Origin: Collimonas fungivorans Ter331
GTDB taxonomy: Bacteria > Pseudomonadota > Gammaproteobacteria > Burkholderiales > Burkholderiaceae_D
Reading direction: 5' to 3'
Assembly (NCBI RefSeq): GCF_000221045.1
Contig: NC_015856.1
Span: 3,926,542-3,990,541 of the forward strand
DNA length: 64,000 bases
Shown: positions 23,256 through 30,725 of the stretch, piece by piece
Position numbering within the stretch: position 1 is the first letter of the stretch
How the letters are laid out: each line of letters starts with the position of its first letter
Made by a program: the position numbers and the translations under genes
The notes under the pieces: model-generated
The model's input: only the letters and a program-made list of their open reading frames with translations
Databases searched by the model: none
What the model was told of the DNA's origin: nothing

Positions 23256-25363
23256 AGCGCGATGCTTTCACTTTGTCCCTCGACCTCGGCCATGAACTAG
23301 TTGTGGACAACTTCGCCGGCGGCGGTGGCGCCAGCACAGCTCTTGCAATCGCGCTTGGCCGCGAGCCAGATATTGCCATCAACCACGATGGCGAGGCGCT
23401 ATGCATGCACGCAGCCAATCACCCCACAACAGAACACCACACCGAAGACGTGTTCATGATACATCCGGGCTTCGTGACTAAGCAGCGGCCAATTGGCGCC
23501 GCGTGGTTCTCACCGACTTGTACGCATTTCTCAAAGGCGAAGGGCGGCAACCTGTTGAATCAAAAGGTGCGCGGCTTGGCCTGGGTCACCGTCAAATGGG
23601 GTGCCTTGCAGATGCCGCGCATGATGTTTCTGGAGAATGTTGAGGAATTCTTGGGATGGGGACCTCTGGACGCTCATGGCTCGCCGATCAAGGAATTGAA
23701 GGGTCGGACCTTCGAAGCCTTCGTCCAGGTGCTGACGACCGGGATCGCCCATGATCACCCCGATCTGGCGGAAATTCACGACACGCTGGGCGCGGATTTC
23801 CCAATTGAACGCCTGCACATAGGGCTGGGCTACAAGGTCGAATGGCGCGTGCTGAAGGCCTGTGACTTCGGCGCACCGACCATCCGCAAGCGCCTGTTCA
23901 TGGTGATGCGCCGCGACGACCGGCCCATCGTCTGGCCAGTGCCGACGCATGCACCACGCGACTCCGAGGCCGTCAAGTCCGGCCGCTTGCTGCCGTATCT
24001 CAGTGCCGCCAGCTGCATCGACTGGTCGATTCCGTGCCCGTCGATCTTCGGGCGCAAGAAGGATTTGAAACCGGCCACCCTGCGCCGTGTGGGCAAGGGA
24101 TTCGAGCGCTATACGAAGGACGCCGCCAATCCTTACATCGTCGGCCAGGGCGGTCCCGCGTATGCCGGGAAGCCGACGTCGACGGACGCCCCATTCGGCA
24201 CGCTGACAACTGAGAACCACCGAGCCATAGTCATCCCCAGTATTGTTCCAATGACGCATCACGGAAGCGATCGCACTGGCTCGATAGATGAGCCACTGGC
24301 AACGGTCACTTGTGCGAATCGCGGTGAACTCGCACTGGCCGCTGTGTCCATGGTGCAGATAGGCTATGGCGAAGCACCCGGGCAGGCTCCCCGCGTTATG
24401 GATCTTGAATCACCGCTCGGGACCGTTGTGGCCGGCGGCGGCAAGCACGCAATCGTGGCCGCGCACATCACCAAGTTCAACACCGGCAGCGTCGGACATG
24501 CCGCCGACGAGCCGCTGGCCACCGTGACCTCTGGCGGCGGCGCTGCGCGTCCGGCCGGTGCCGCGCACGGGCTTGGAATCGTCGCCGCGTCGCTGGTCCA
24601 GTATTACTCCAACGGCAGCCAAAACCGCAGCATCCAGGATCCGATGCCCGCTATCGTTACCAAGGACCGCATCGGCGTGACGTGCGCCTATCTGGCAAAA
24701 CACTATAAGGGCGTTGTCGGGGCCAGCGTCGAGCAGCCCATGCCCACAGTGACGACGTCGGACCACTCCTCGCTGATCACCGCTCACCTGGTGGGCATCG
24801 ACAACCAACGTAACGGCGACCGCGACACATGGCCTGTGGAAAATCCGCTCGGCACCATCGTGACGGAGAATCGGCACGCACTGGTGACCAGCAACATGAT
24901 CAAGCTACGCGGCGACAACGTCGGGTCGGCCAACCGCGATCCACTCGGCACGATCACCGCCGGCGGCCAGCACCACGCTGAAGTGCGCGCCACGCTGGTA
25001 CCGGTTGGTGCGTACGAAGAAAAGCGCCACGCCATCCGCGAATTCCTTTGGGAATATTGCCCGAGCCTGAAAGACGTCGAGCGGCCGGAACTGCTTATGA
25101 TCCAGGGCGTCATGATGGAAGTAGTCGACATCGGCTTGCGCATGCTCAAGCCGCGAGAATTGGCCAATGCGCAAGGCTTCCCGGCAGACTATATTCTCGA
25201 TCCACTCTACACGAAAGTGAATAAGCGTGGAAAGACTGTAACGAAGCCGCTATCTGGCAGCGCGCAAGTGCGCATGATCGGCAATAGCGTTTCGCCACCA
25301 CCAGCTGTGGCATTGATTCGGGCAAATTGCACTCACGAACAAGCAATTGCGAGGGCAGCATGA
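23252..25363 (+). CDS. C5 cytosine DNA methyltransferase with internal repeats
   Basis: 703 residues. Motif I DNFAGGGGAS, catalytic Cys in SPTCTHFSKA, ENV motif in LENVEEF, and C-terminal ARELANAQGFP plus QVRMIGNSVSP (motifs IX-X). Between ~310 and 590 are eight repeats marked by (D/E/Q)P(L/M)xT(V/I), about 35-45 residues apart; this is the target-recognition region. Probably protects phage DNA from host restriction. Start overlaps the RT stop (ATGA), so it is co-translated with the DGR. Confidence 0.93.
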   Translation: MKRDAFTLSLDLGHELVVDNFAGGGGASTALAIALGREPDIAINHDGEALCMHAANHPTTEHHTEDVFMIHPGFVTKQRPIGAAWFSPTCTHFSKAKGGNLLNQKVRGLAWVTVKWGALQMPRMMFLENVEEFLGWGPLDAHGSPIKELKGRTFEAFVQVLTTGIAHDHPDLAEIHDTLGADFPIERLHIGLGYKVEWRVLKACDFGAPTIRKRLFMVMRRDDRPIVWPVPTHAPRDSEAVKSGRLLPYLSAASCIDWSIPCPSIFGRKKDLKPATLRRVGKGFERYTKDAANPYIVGQGGPAYAGKPTSTDAPFGTLTTENHRAIVIPSIVPMTHHGSDRTGSIDEPLATVTCANRGELALAAVSMVQIGYGEAPGQAPRVMDLESPLGTVVAGGGKHAIVAAHITKFNTGSVGHAADEPLATVTSGGGAARPAGAAHGLGIVAASLVQYYSNGSQNRSIQDPMPAIVTKDRIGVTCAYLAKHYKGVVGASVEQPMPTVTTSDHSSLITAHLVGIDNQRNGDRDTWPVENPLGTIVTENRHALVTSNMIKLRGDNVGSANRDPLGTITAGGQHHAEVRATLVPVGAYEEKRHAIREFLWEYCPSLKDVERPELLMIQGVMMEVVDIGLRMLKPRELANAQGFPADYILDPLYTKVNKRGKTVTKPLSGSAQVRMIGNSVSPPPAVALIRANCTHEQAIARAA

Positions 25364-25470
25364 GACGTACCCAATATCAAATCTTCGTCATCAACACGCT
25401 AATTTTCCTAACTGCGCTGGTGACGATGGTCTTCCTACTGATTGAAGCAATGATGGAGCCTATTTTATGA
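25360..25470 (+). CDS. Small single-pass membrane protein (36 aa)
   Basis: MRRTQYQIFVINTLIFLTAL then VTMVFLLIEAMMEPIL. A basic N-terminus is followed by one hydrophobic helix of about 20 residues. Starts inside the methyltransferase stop (ATGA) and ends inside the next start (ATGA), which supports it as a real coupled gene. Function unknown. Confidence 0.6.
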   Translation: MRRTQYQIFVINTLIFLTALVTMVFLLIEAMMEPIL

Positions 25471-26525
25471 ATAACGATATTCAAACCACTCTCCTGGATG
25501 AGCACGCTGTCGATATATTCAGCAAAGCCATGAAGAAAAAACTGCAGTTCAAGCGCGAGCAAGGTTTTGGCGGCTGGAACGACATTACCAAATGCAGTGG
25601 AGACCGCCTAGCCGAATTACTTCTCGCCGCTGTGGCCAAGGGCGACCCTGTCGATGTGGCCAACTTCGCAATGATGCTGTTCTGCCGGCACGAAAGCCAT
25701 GACGCCCTGAAAGACGCATGTGCAGCTGCACTGACCGCGCCGCAGCGCAATCCATGGCAGGAATTGAGAAATGCAATATCGCCAGAAATGGATGCTGCTT
25801 TCGATAGAGCGGCCGGCGTTCACACAATGCCGATCGCTAAGCTAGAATCGGCGGCGCAGGCTATTAGTGATGGCCGGAATGAAGATGCAGCGAGATTAAT
25901 CACCTTAGCGACATCGCAAACGCTACCGTTCCAACAGCGCGTTCAACCATGGATGATGGAATGCTTCGGTTCTGAAATAGCAGCCGATCGAAAGGAGCGC
26001 AATCATCGCTTCTTCGAAGAGGCAACAGAGCTGATCCAGGCTTGTGAGATGACGCGCAGCGAAGCCCATCAACTTGTGGACTATGTCTATGCCAGGCCGG
26101 TCGGCGACGCGCGGCAGGAAGTCGGCGGTGTCATGGTGACGCTGGCGGCGCTTTGCCTCGCGCAAGATATGGACATGCATGCTGCCGGCGAAATAGAACT
26201 TGTCCGCATCTGGACGAAAGTCGATCAGATCCGTGCCAAGCAAGCTGCCAAGCCGAGACACTCGCCATTGCCAGCGGTGCCAGCAGATCCGGTGCTGAGT
26301 GATGAGGATGCGGAGCATATGCAAGCGGCACGCAAATCCTTGTCAGAATTGCGCGAAGCTGTCGAGTTGTGCGGCCTAGCGCTCGGTCGTGGCGAAGGCT
26401 TCGATGAGGCATGGCAGATCGTTCAGGAAAAGGAAATAGCAGCCTATCAGTGGCTGCTTGCCGACGTGCCGCGTGTACCAGCGCGTCAGCACGCTATCGC
26501 CCTACTCGCCAAGGTGCGGCCATGA
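25467..26525 (+). CDS. MazG-like nucleotide pyrophosphohydrolase with N-terminal phage domain
   Basis: 352 residues. N-terminal ~115 residues (FGGWNDITKCSGDRLAELLL, then KGDPVDVANFAMML) are a recurrent phage domain. The middle, ~155-265, is MazG-like: MECFGSEIAADRKERNHRFF, EEATELIQA, DARQEVGGVMVTLAALCL, with acidic residues EExxE and E-x-GGVM typical of metal binding. C-terminal ~80 residues are helical. Possibly hydrolyses NTPs or alarmones during infection. Confidence 0.75.
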   Translation: MNNDIQTTLLDEHAVDIFSKAMKKKLQFKREQGFGGWNDITKCSGDRLAELLLAAVAKGDPVDVANFAMMLFCRHESHDALKDACAAALTAPQRNPWQELRNAISPEMDAAFDRAAGVHTMPIAKLESAAQAISDGRNEDAARLITLATSQTLPFQQRVQPWMMECFGSEIAADRKERNHRFFEEATELIQACEMTRSEAHQLVDYVYARPVGDARQEVGGVMVTLAALCLAQDMDMHAAGEIELVRIWTKVDQIRAKQAAKPRHSPLPAVPADPVLSDEDAEHMQAARKSLSELREAVELCGLALGRGEGFDEAWQIVQEKEIAAYQWLLADVPRVPARQHAIALLAKVRP

Positions 26526-26725
26526 GCGAAACTCGTGAGCACAGGTTAGATCGTCAAGCCGAATTTGGCATGACGCAGTCGGAAAAAGACGAGTACGACC
26601 GGCTTGCAGAAGCGCAATGGCGTGCCGACATTGCCCATCGTGAGGCGCACCAAGCATTGATCGACAAGGCTTATGCGAATTTGCCAAGCTCCGAGCCTAT
26701 CAATGAAGTGTGGTGGTTACCATGA
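26522..26725 (+). CDS. Small hypothetical phage protein (67 aa)
   Basis: Starts MSETREHRLDRQAEFGMTQS; helical, highly charged, ending INEVWWLP. Overlaps the previous stop and the next start (both ATGA). Its order between the MazG-like and DUF1643 genes fits a nucleotide or early-metabolism cluster, but no function is indicated. Confidence 0.6.
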   Translation: MSETREHRLDRQAEFGMTQSEKDEYDRLAEAQWRADIAHREAHQALIDKAYANLPSSEPINEVWWLP

Positions 26726-27201
26726 GTGCGATCATCAGCGAATGTGGTCAATACCGCTACCGGCTCTCTCGAGACCCGCACGACCTATATACGACGTGCG
26801 GCCCGGCGCTCTTTATTATGCTGAACCCAAGCACCGCTGACGCGGCGCTGGACGATCCGACGATTCGTCGCTGCCATAGTTTCGCCAAGTCCTGGGACTG
26901 CGCCGGCATCATCGTTGCCAATCTCTACGCACTGCGAGCTACGAACCCGGAAGATTTGTGGATCAGCCAAGATCCTGTCGGTCCCGATAACGATATGCAC
27001 CTCGCGGCGCTGATCCTGGAGCATGAAACCGTTGTTTGCGCCTGGGGAGCAAATGCGCGGCCAGAGCGTATCGTTGCGGTCGCCAAGATGTTCAGCAAGC
27101 GAAACCGTCCAATGTGCCTTGGCATAACAAAGCATGGCGCACCACGTCATCCGCTCTATGTGTGTGGCAATCAACCACTGATCGACTGGAGCCAACCATG
27201 A
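26722..27201 (+). CDS. DUF1643 family protein
   Basis: 159 residues from ATG at 26,722 (overlapping the previous stop). CGPALFIMLNPSTADAALDD, TIRRC, GIIVANLYALRATNPEDLW and the late GITKHGAPRHPLYV match DUF1643, a family common in phages and of unknown biochemical role. It sits in a run of ATGA-coupled small genes. A longer start at 26,710 is possible but lacks a better site. Confidence 0.9.
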   Translation: MSAIISECGQYRYRLSRDPHDLYTTCGPALFIMLNPSTADAALDDPTIRRCHSFAKSWDCAGIIVANLYALRATNPEDLWISQDPVGPDNDMHLAALILEHETVVCAWGANARPERIVAVAKMFSKRNRPMCLGITKHGAPRHPLYVCGNQPLIDWSQP

Positions 27202-27311
27202 GCGACCGTGACGACATCTGTACCCTCTGCGGGCGCGTGGGGCACCGGCCAGCGGACTGCCCGTGGCGCAAGTCGACAGTGAATTTTTTGATGCAATGGA
27301 GAGTGCGATGA
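27198..27311 (+). CDS. Small CCHC zinc-knuckle protein (37 aa)
   Basis: The segment CTLCGRVGHRPADC is C-x2-C-x4-H-x4-C, a retroviral-type zinc knuckle, followed by PWRK. Such knuckles bind single-stranded nucleic acid. Starts inside the DUF1643 stop (ATGA). Similar tiny knuckle proteins recur in prophages of this group. Its presence in the same operon as an RT-based system is notable, but no link is shown. Confidence 0.75.
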   Translation: MSDRDDICTLCGRVGHRPADCPWRKSTVNFLMQWRVR

Positions 27312-27394
27312 AAGAACGTCCAATTTTATTTACCGGCGCCAACCCATGGGTATGGGTTGTGGATTTTCAACGTGTTACCGATCGGGTGGAATAA
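27308..27394 (+). pseudogene. Internally deleted phage gene remnant (28 aa)
   Basis: Reads MKERPILFTGA followed directly by NPWVWVVDFQRV. The first part is a standard opening, and the second part a standard ending, of a phage ASCH-like protein of about 150-200 residues, so the middle appears lost by an in-frame deletion. It still overlaps both neighbours (GATGA; TAATG), preserving operon spacing. Family recall is from memory, not a search. Confidence 0.55.
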
Positions 27395-27627
27395 TGGACG
27401 ACTACTTAACAGCTAGTCAAATCGCTACTCTCGTAGGGTGTAGGAATAATAGTTATTCCTGCATGCGCCGGTGGTTGGATAAAAACAGCTGGCCATATGC
27501 CAAAAGCATCACTGGCTTTCCGATCGTCAGTCGCGCATACCACGATGCGCGGATGTCAGGTACTCAAACTGGCAAGCCAAGCGGTAAAGTACGCGTAGAG
27601 CCAAATTTTGGAGCATTGGCAGCATGA
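27394..27627 (+). CDS. DUF4224-like excisionase/recombination accessory protein
   Basis: 77 residues, starting MDDYLTASQIATLVGCRNNS, then MRRWLDKNSWPYA. This HTH-like N-terminus with 'W....' after ~30 residues matches DUF4224 proteins lying immediately upstream of phage integrases, likely directionality factors. Its stop overlaps the integrase start (ATGA). Start at 27,394 is preferred to an upstream in-frame ATG because of the TAATG overlap. Confidence 0.8.
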   Translation: MDDYLTASQIATLVGCRNNSYSCMRRWLDKNSWPYAKSITGFPIVSRAYHDARMSGTQTGKPSGKVRVEPNFGALAA

Positions 27628-28724
27628 TCGGAAGAAGAAAATCACCGGATGGCATGCCATTCCGATTATACGAGCGGATCGGCAAGTTTAAGGTTAGCTA
27701 TGGCTATAAATTGCCAGATGGAACATGGCATTTCCGCCTGACTGCGGGAGTCAATAACCCAGAGGCTGTCGCTGCCATTCGACGCGAAGCGATTTCCCGC
27801 GCTGAGGCACTCAATGGCAATTCTGTCGCAGTTGGAACAACCGAAGCATTGATAAAAAAGTATTTTGCTTGGCAAAATTCAATGCCGGTAGATAGTGAAA
27901 TGCGCAAGGCGACGATCACGCTCGATGAAAACGTAGTTGAATCAAAAAACCTAGTCAAAGTGTTCGGCAAGACCAGCCCGGAAGACATCCGGCCGAAAGA
28001 TATCTACGGTTATCTCAGCGCACGTGCCGCCCTCGGTGCACCATCAAAAGCAAACAAAGAGATAGCGTTACTTTCTGCAGTGCTGGAGTATGGACGACGT
28101 CTCGGCGAGCTTGAGGACAATCCGTGCCGCGGCATTAAATATAACAAGACAAAGCCACGGCAGAAATATGTCGGCCCCCATGAAGTCGACATGATGATGG
28201 CGACGGCACGTGTTCACGGAGGTAGCTACCTGATACTCGCGCTTTGCCTATATACCGCCTATCTGACGGTGAGTCGCCCTACCGAGATGCGCACCCTTGC
28301 CCGCCAGAACGTGAAACCAGGGCTAGGCATCGAGATTGCGATCGGCAAGCGCAAAGCCGGCCAGGCGCAGCGCACGAAGCTGATTCACTGGTCGCCAGCA
28401 TTAAAGGCCACTGTGGACGAAGCATTGGCCTTGCAACGCATTCCGGGTATCTACGTGTTCGCCAACAGCTCCGGCCAAGTGTACACCCGCAGCGGCTTCA
28501 ATACGATCCTGACACGACTGATGAAACATTGCGAAGCCAAAGCGAAAGCGGATGGGACTGATTTTGTGCGCTTCACCCTGGCCGACATGCGCCCCACCGC
28601 TGTCACCGATCGGATGGACGGTGGCGACACGCATATCACCGACGCCACCGGACACAGCGATGGCAGGATGGTAGCAAAGGTTTACGATCGCCGTAAAGTG
28701 AAGACGGCAAAGGCGACAAAATGA
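27624..28724 (+). CDS. int: Tyrosine integrase
   Basis: 366 residues. Catalytic residues: Arg218 in SRPTEM, Arg323 in ADMRPTA (the usual His three residues earlier is Ala320), His344 in TGHSD, Tyr354 in VYDRR. N-terminal arm-type domain precedes a SAM-like core-binding domain (~70-165). Recombines attP with the tRNA-His gene. The gene ends 113 bases before the att core, the usual integrase-att layout. Confidence 0.95.
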   Translation: MIGRRKSPDGMPFRLYERIGKFKVSYGYKLPDGTWHFRLTAGVNNPEAVAAIRREAISRAEALNGNSVAVGTTEALIKKYFAWQNSMPVDSEMRKATITLDENVVESKNLVKVFGKTSPEDIRPKDIYGYLSARAALGAPSKANKEIALLSAVLEYGRRLGELEDNPCRGIKYNKTKPRQKYVGPHEVDMMMATARVHGGSYLILALCLYTAYLTVSRPTEMRTLARQNVKPGLGIEIAIGKRKAGQAQRTKLIHWSPALKATVDEALALQRIPGIYVFANSSGQVYTRSGFNTILTRLMKHCEAKAKADGTDFVRFTLADMRPTAVTDRMDGGDTHITDATGHSDGRMVAKVYDRRKVKTAKATK

Positions 28725-28836
28725 AGTCTGATTTCTTTGGAAGATTGCATAAACGGCCTAGCGTTCATGCTGGTTTTCGGGCTGTTCATGTTCCAACAAA
28801 TCATTGTAATCTATTGATTGTATTGAAAAATATGAT

Positions 28837-28885
28837 AGGATTGTGATTCCTGTTGTCGCGGGTTCGAGTCCCGTCAGCCACCCCA
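28837..28885 (+). other. attR: 3' part of tRNA-His(GUG)
   Basis: Contains the anticodon loop TTGTGAT, anticodon 3' strand TCCTG, variable TTGTC, T arm GCGGGTTCGAGTCCCGT and acceptor CAGCCACCCCA. No 5' half (D arm, GGTGGCTG) precedes it, so it is a tRNA 3' fragment duplicated by integration. An intact tRNA-His is expected beyond the left edge. Confidence 0.9.
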
Positions 28886-28901
28886 ATAAAATCAAACACT
28901 T

Positions 28902-28930
28902 AGCCCGCTCATTGAAGCGGGCTTTTTGTT
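28902..28930 (+). terminator. Intrinsic terminator after tRNA-His remnant
   Basis: AGCCCGC-TCATTGAA-GCGGGCT followed by TTTTGTTTT. Probably the original host terminator of the tRNA-His transcript, now separated from its gene by the prophage. Confidence 0.85.
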
Positions 28931-29077
28931 TTCTGACCCGCCCTTTCTTTCATCATGCTCTAGCCGCAGGCCATGGTGACAATTTGGCACCACATACAGT
29001 ACAATAATTCAGTCCGCTGAAATGCAGGACAAACTTATTTAATTGGCAATTAGAATATACCTGTAGAGGTTCCCAAA

Positions 29078-29389
29078 ATGCATGCAATCGAAGAACGAGG
29101 CCGGATAACGGCAAGAGTTTCTCAGCCGGTAGCGGAGAAACTGCAAGAGGCAGCGGATTTGACCGGTGCAACGGTGAATCAATTCCTGGTTCAGGCGGCG
29201 CTGGAAAAAGCGGAGAAAATCATTGATCGGGAAAGAGCGATCAGATTGACGCTTGAAGACGCGGCCATGCTGATAAACCTGCTTGAAAACCCTTCGAAGC
29301 CCAACAGCGCACTTTTGGGAGCCTTCGAACGATTCAAGGACAAGGTCGAAAATGGCGCATTCCGTAGTAACTCTGGATCAGGCACATGA
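29078..29389 (+). CDS. DUF1778 (TacA-like) antitoxin
   Basis: 103 residues, starting MHAIEERGRITARVSQPVAE. Ribbon-helix-helix residues ~10-50 (TARVSQPVAEKLQEAA, then VNQFLVQAAL) bind operator DNA; the C-terminal segment LTLEDAAMLINLLENPSKPN is the DUF1778 toxin-neutralising helix. GAGG lies 9 bases upstream of the ATG. The toxin frame starts inside it. On the chromosome side of attR. Confidence 0.9.
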   Translation: MHAIEERGRITARVSQPVAEKLQEAADLTGATVNQFLVQAALEKAEKIIDRERAIRLTLEDAAMLINLLENPSKPNSALLGAFERFKDKVENGAFRSNSGSGT

Positions 29390-29845
29390 TATAAAAAGTT
29401 TTGATTGCGGAACAGCTGTTTTAAACATCTGGTTGCAGACAACTGCACGCCAGCACCAAAAAAATCGCTATCGAGTACATTCGTACTGGTTGATGACGAC
29501 AACCCTGATCGCATCATAGGCTTCTATACCCTGGCGATCCGCGGCTTGATGCCCATTACTGAGTTGCCCTCAACGATGGCAAGCAGACTGCCCTTGCACA
29601 TACCGGGATTGACCCTTGCTCGCTTGGCCATAGCAGCGTCACATCAGAGCAAGGGCTATGGAGAACTTCTTCTTGTGGATGCAATGCTGCGAGCAAAGGA
29701 AGTGGCAAAACAAACCGGTGGCTTTGCTCTTTTTGTAGACGCAAAAGACGACAAGGCAGCAAATTTTTACACCAAATATGGCTTTGCCCCTTTGGTCTCT
29801 TACCCGCCCACACTCGCGATCCCAATTGCTTCAATCACGTTGTAA
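29352..29845 (+). pseudogene. GNAT toxin (TacT-like), reading frame interrupted at an A7 run
   Basis: The N-terminal part (MAHSVVTLDQAHDIKSFDCG...ARQHQKN) is in one frame; the remainder (KSLSSTFVLVDDDNPDRI... to ASITL) is in the -1 frame. One extra A in the A7 run at 29,458-29,464 would restore a 164-residue protein. Acetyl-CoA motif QSKGYG follows LARLAIAASH. TacT enzymes acetylate aminoacyl-tRNA. The run is also a slippery A AAA AAT heptamer, so the gene may be dead, phase-variable, made by slippage, or a base-call error. Confidence 0.85.
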
Positions 29846-29854
29846 CTGATAAAT

Positions 29855-30496
29855 TCAAGAACTCCGCTTAACAAAAAATAAAGCCGTCCCCACTCCCATC
29901 AACACGCCGCCGAAGAAACGATTCTGCCTCTTCATCGCGCGCGCATCGCGGAAATACCCCTGCATGGTCGACGCAGCAAAAGCGTAGCTGTGCATCACCA
30001 CCAGGTCCACCGTGCACATGGTCGCGGCCAGCAGCAGCAACTGCGGCAGCAAGGCGCTGTCGCCGCTGATGAACTGTGGCAGCACCGCCACCATGAAAAT
30101 GATTCCCTTCGGATTGGTGGCATTCGTCATGAAACCCAGCAACATGCGCTTGCGCAGGGTCGGCGGCATCGATTGCAAGGCCGGTTCAGGCTGCTGCAGC
30201 GTGACGGCATCGACCTTCGCCCGCCATTGGCTCAGGCCGAGGTAGATCAGGTACAGCGCACCAATCGTCTTCACCACCGTGAACATGGTTTCGGATGCCA
30301 ACAGGATGGAGCCGACGCCGGCGCCAGCCACGAACAAGATCAGCAGCAGGCCCAGCTGCAGCCCGGCGATGGTGGCGGAGGTTTTCTTGACGCCGTACGA
30401 CAAGCCATGCGACATCGACAACACGGCGCCGGAGCCGGGAGAAATGGCGATCAGCCAGCAGGCTGCAAAAAATGTAAACCAGGTATGGAAGTTCAT
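29855..30496 (-). CDS. LysE/RhtB family exporter
   Basis: 213 residues from ATG at 30,496 (MNFHTWFTFFAACWLIAISP, then GSGAVLSMSHGLSYG). Six predicted membrane helices, with FMTNATNPKGIIFMVAVLPQF, the LysE/RhtB signature loop. Exports amino acids or related small molecules; substrate unknown. A longer upstream start (30,571) is rejected because the helix 1 region begins at the chosen ATG. Convergent with the toxin gene. Confidence 0.9.
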   Translation of the reverse strand: MNFHTWFTFFAACWLIAISPGSGAVLSMSHGLSYGVKKTSATIAGLQLGLLLILFVAGAGVGSILLASETMFTVVKTIGALYLIYLGLSQWRAKVDAVTLQQPEPALQSMPPTLRKRMLLGFMTNATNPKGIIFMVAVLPQFISGDSALLPQLLLLAATMCTVDLVVMHSYAFAASTMQGYFRDARAMKRQNRFFGGVLMGVGTALFFVKRSS

Positions 30497-30725
30497 GATC
30501 AAAAAAAGCGTATTTGGCGGTCTTGGATGGAATTCAGCAGGATAACACTGACCGTCAATCCTGGCGTCCACACAGGCGCGGCAAAATTACCACAAAGACT
30601 TTTCATTACGCGCCTCGCGTCGCAATTATTTTTAAAAACTTGAGCCAGGTCAACGCAAGGCGTCCGCAAACGGCCGCACTCTGAACCCGTCGTACATACA
30701 AATATTCTATAACGATGGAGACAAC

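Larger units (their letters stand above)
1..28885. mobile_element. Siphovirus-type prophage, left end outside window
   Basis: Contiguous phage gene set: structural genes on the minus strand, early-left replication genes also minus, CI repressor at the divergence, and a rightward operon ending in a tyrosine integrase at 28,724. The right boundary is the truncated 3' part of a tRNA-His at 28,837-28,885. No lysis genes or tail fibres are seen, so these should lie left of base 1 with the other att site. Head, tail, packaging, replication and lysogeny genes all look intact, so it could still be inducible (inference). Confidence 0.93.

Noticed and set aside
28837-28885. Functional tRNA-His
   Set aside because: No D arm or acceptor 5' strand; only the 3' part is present.
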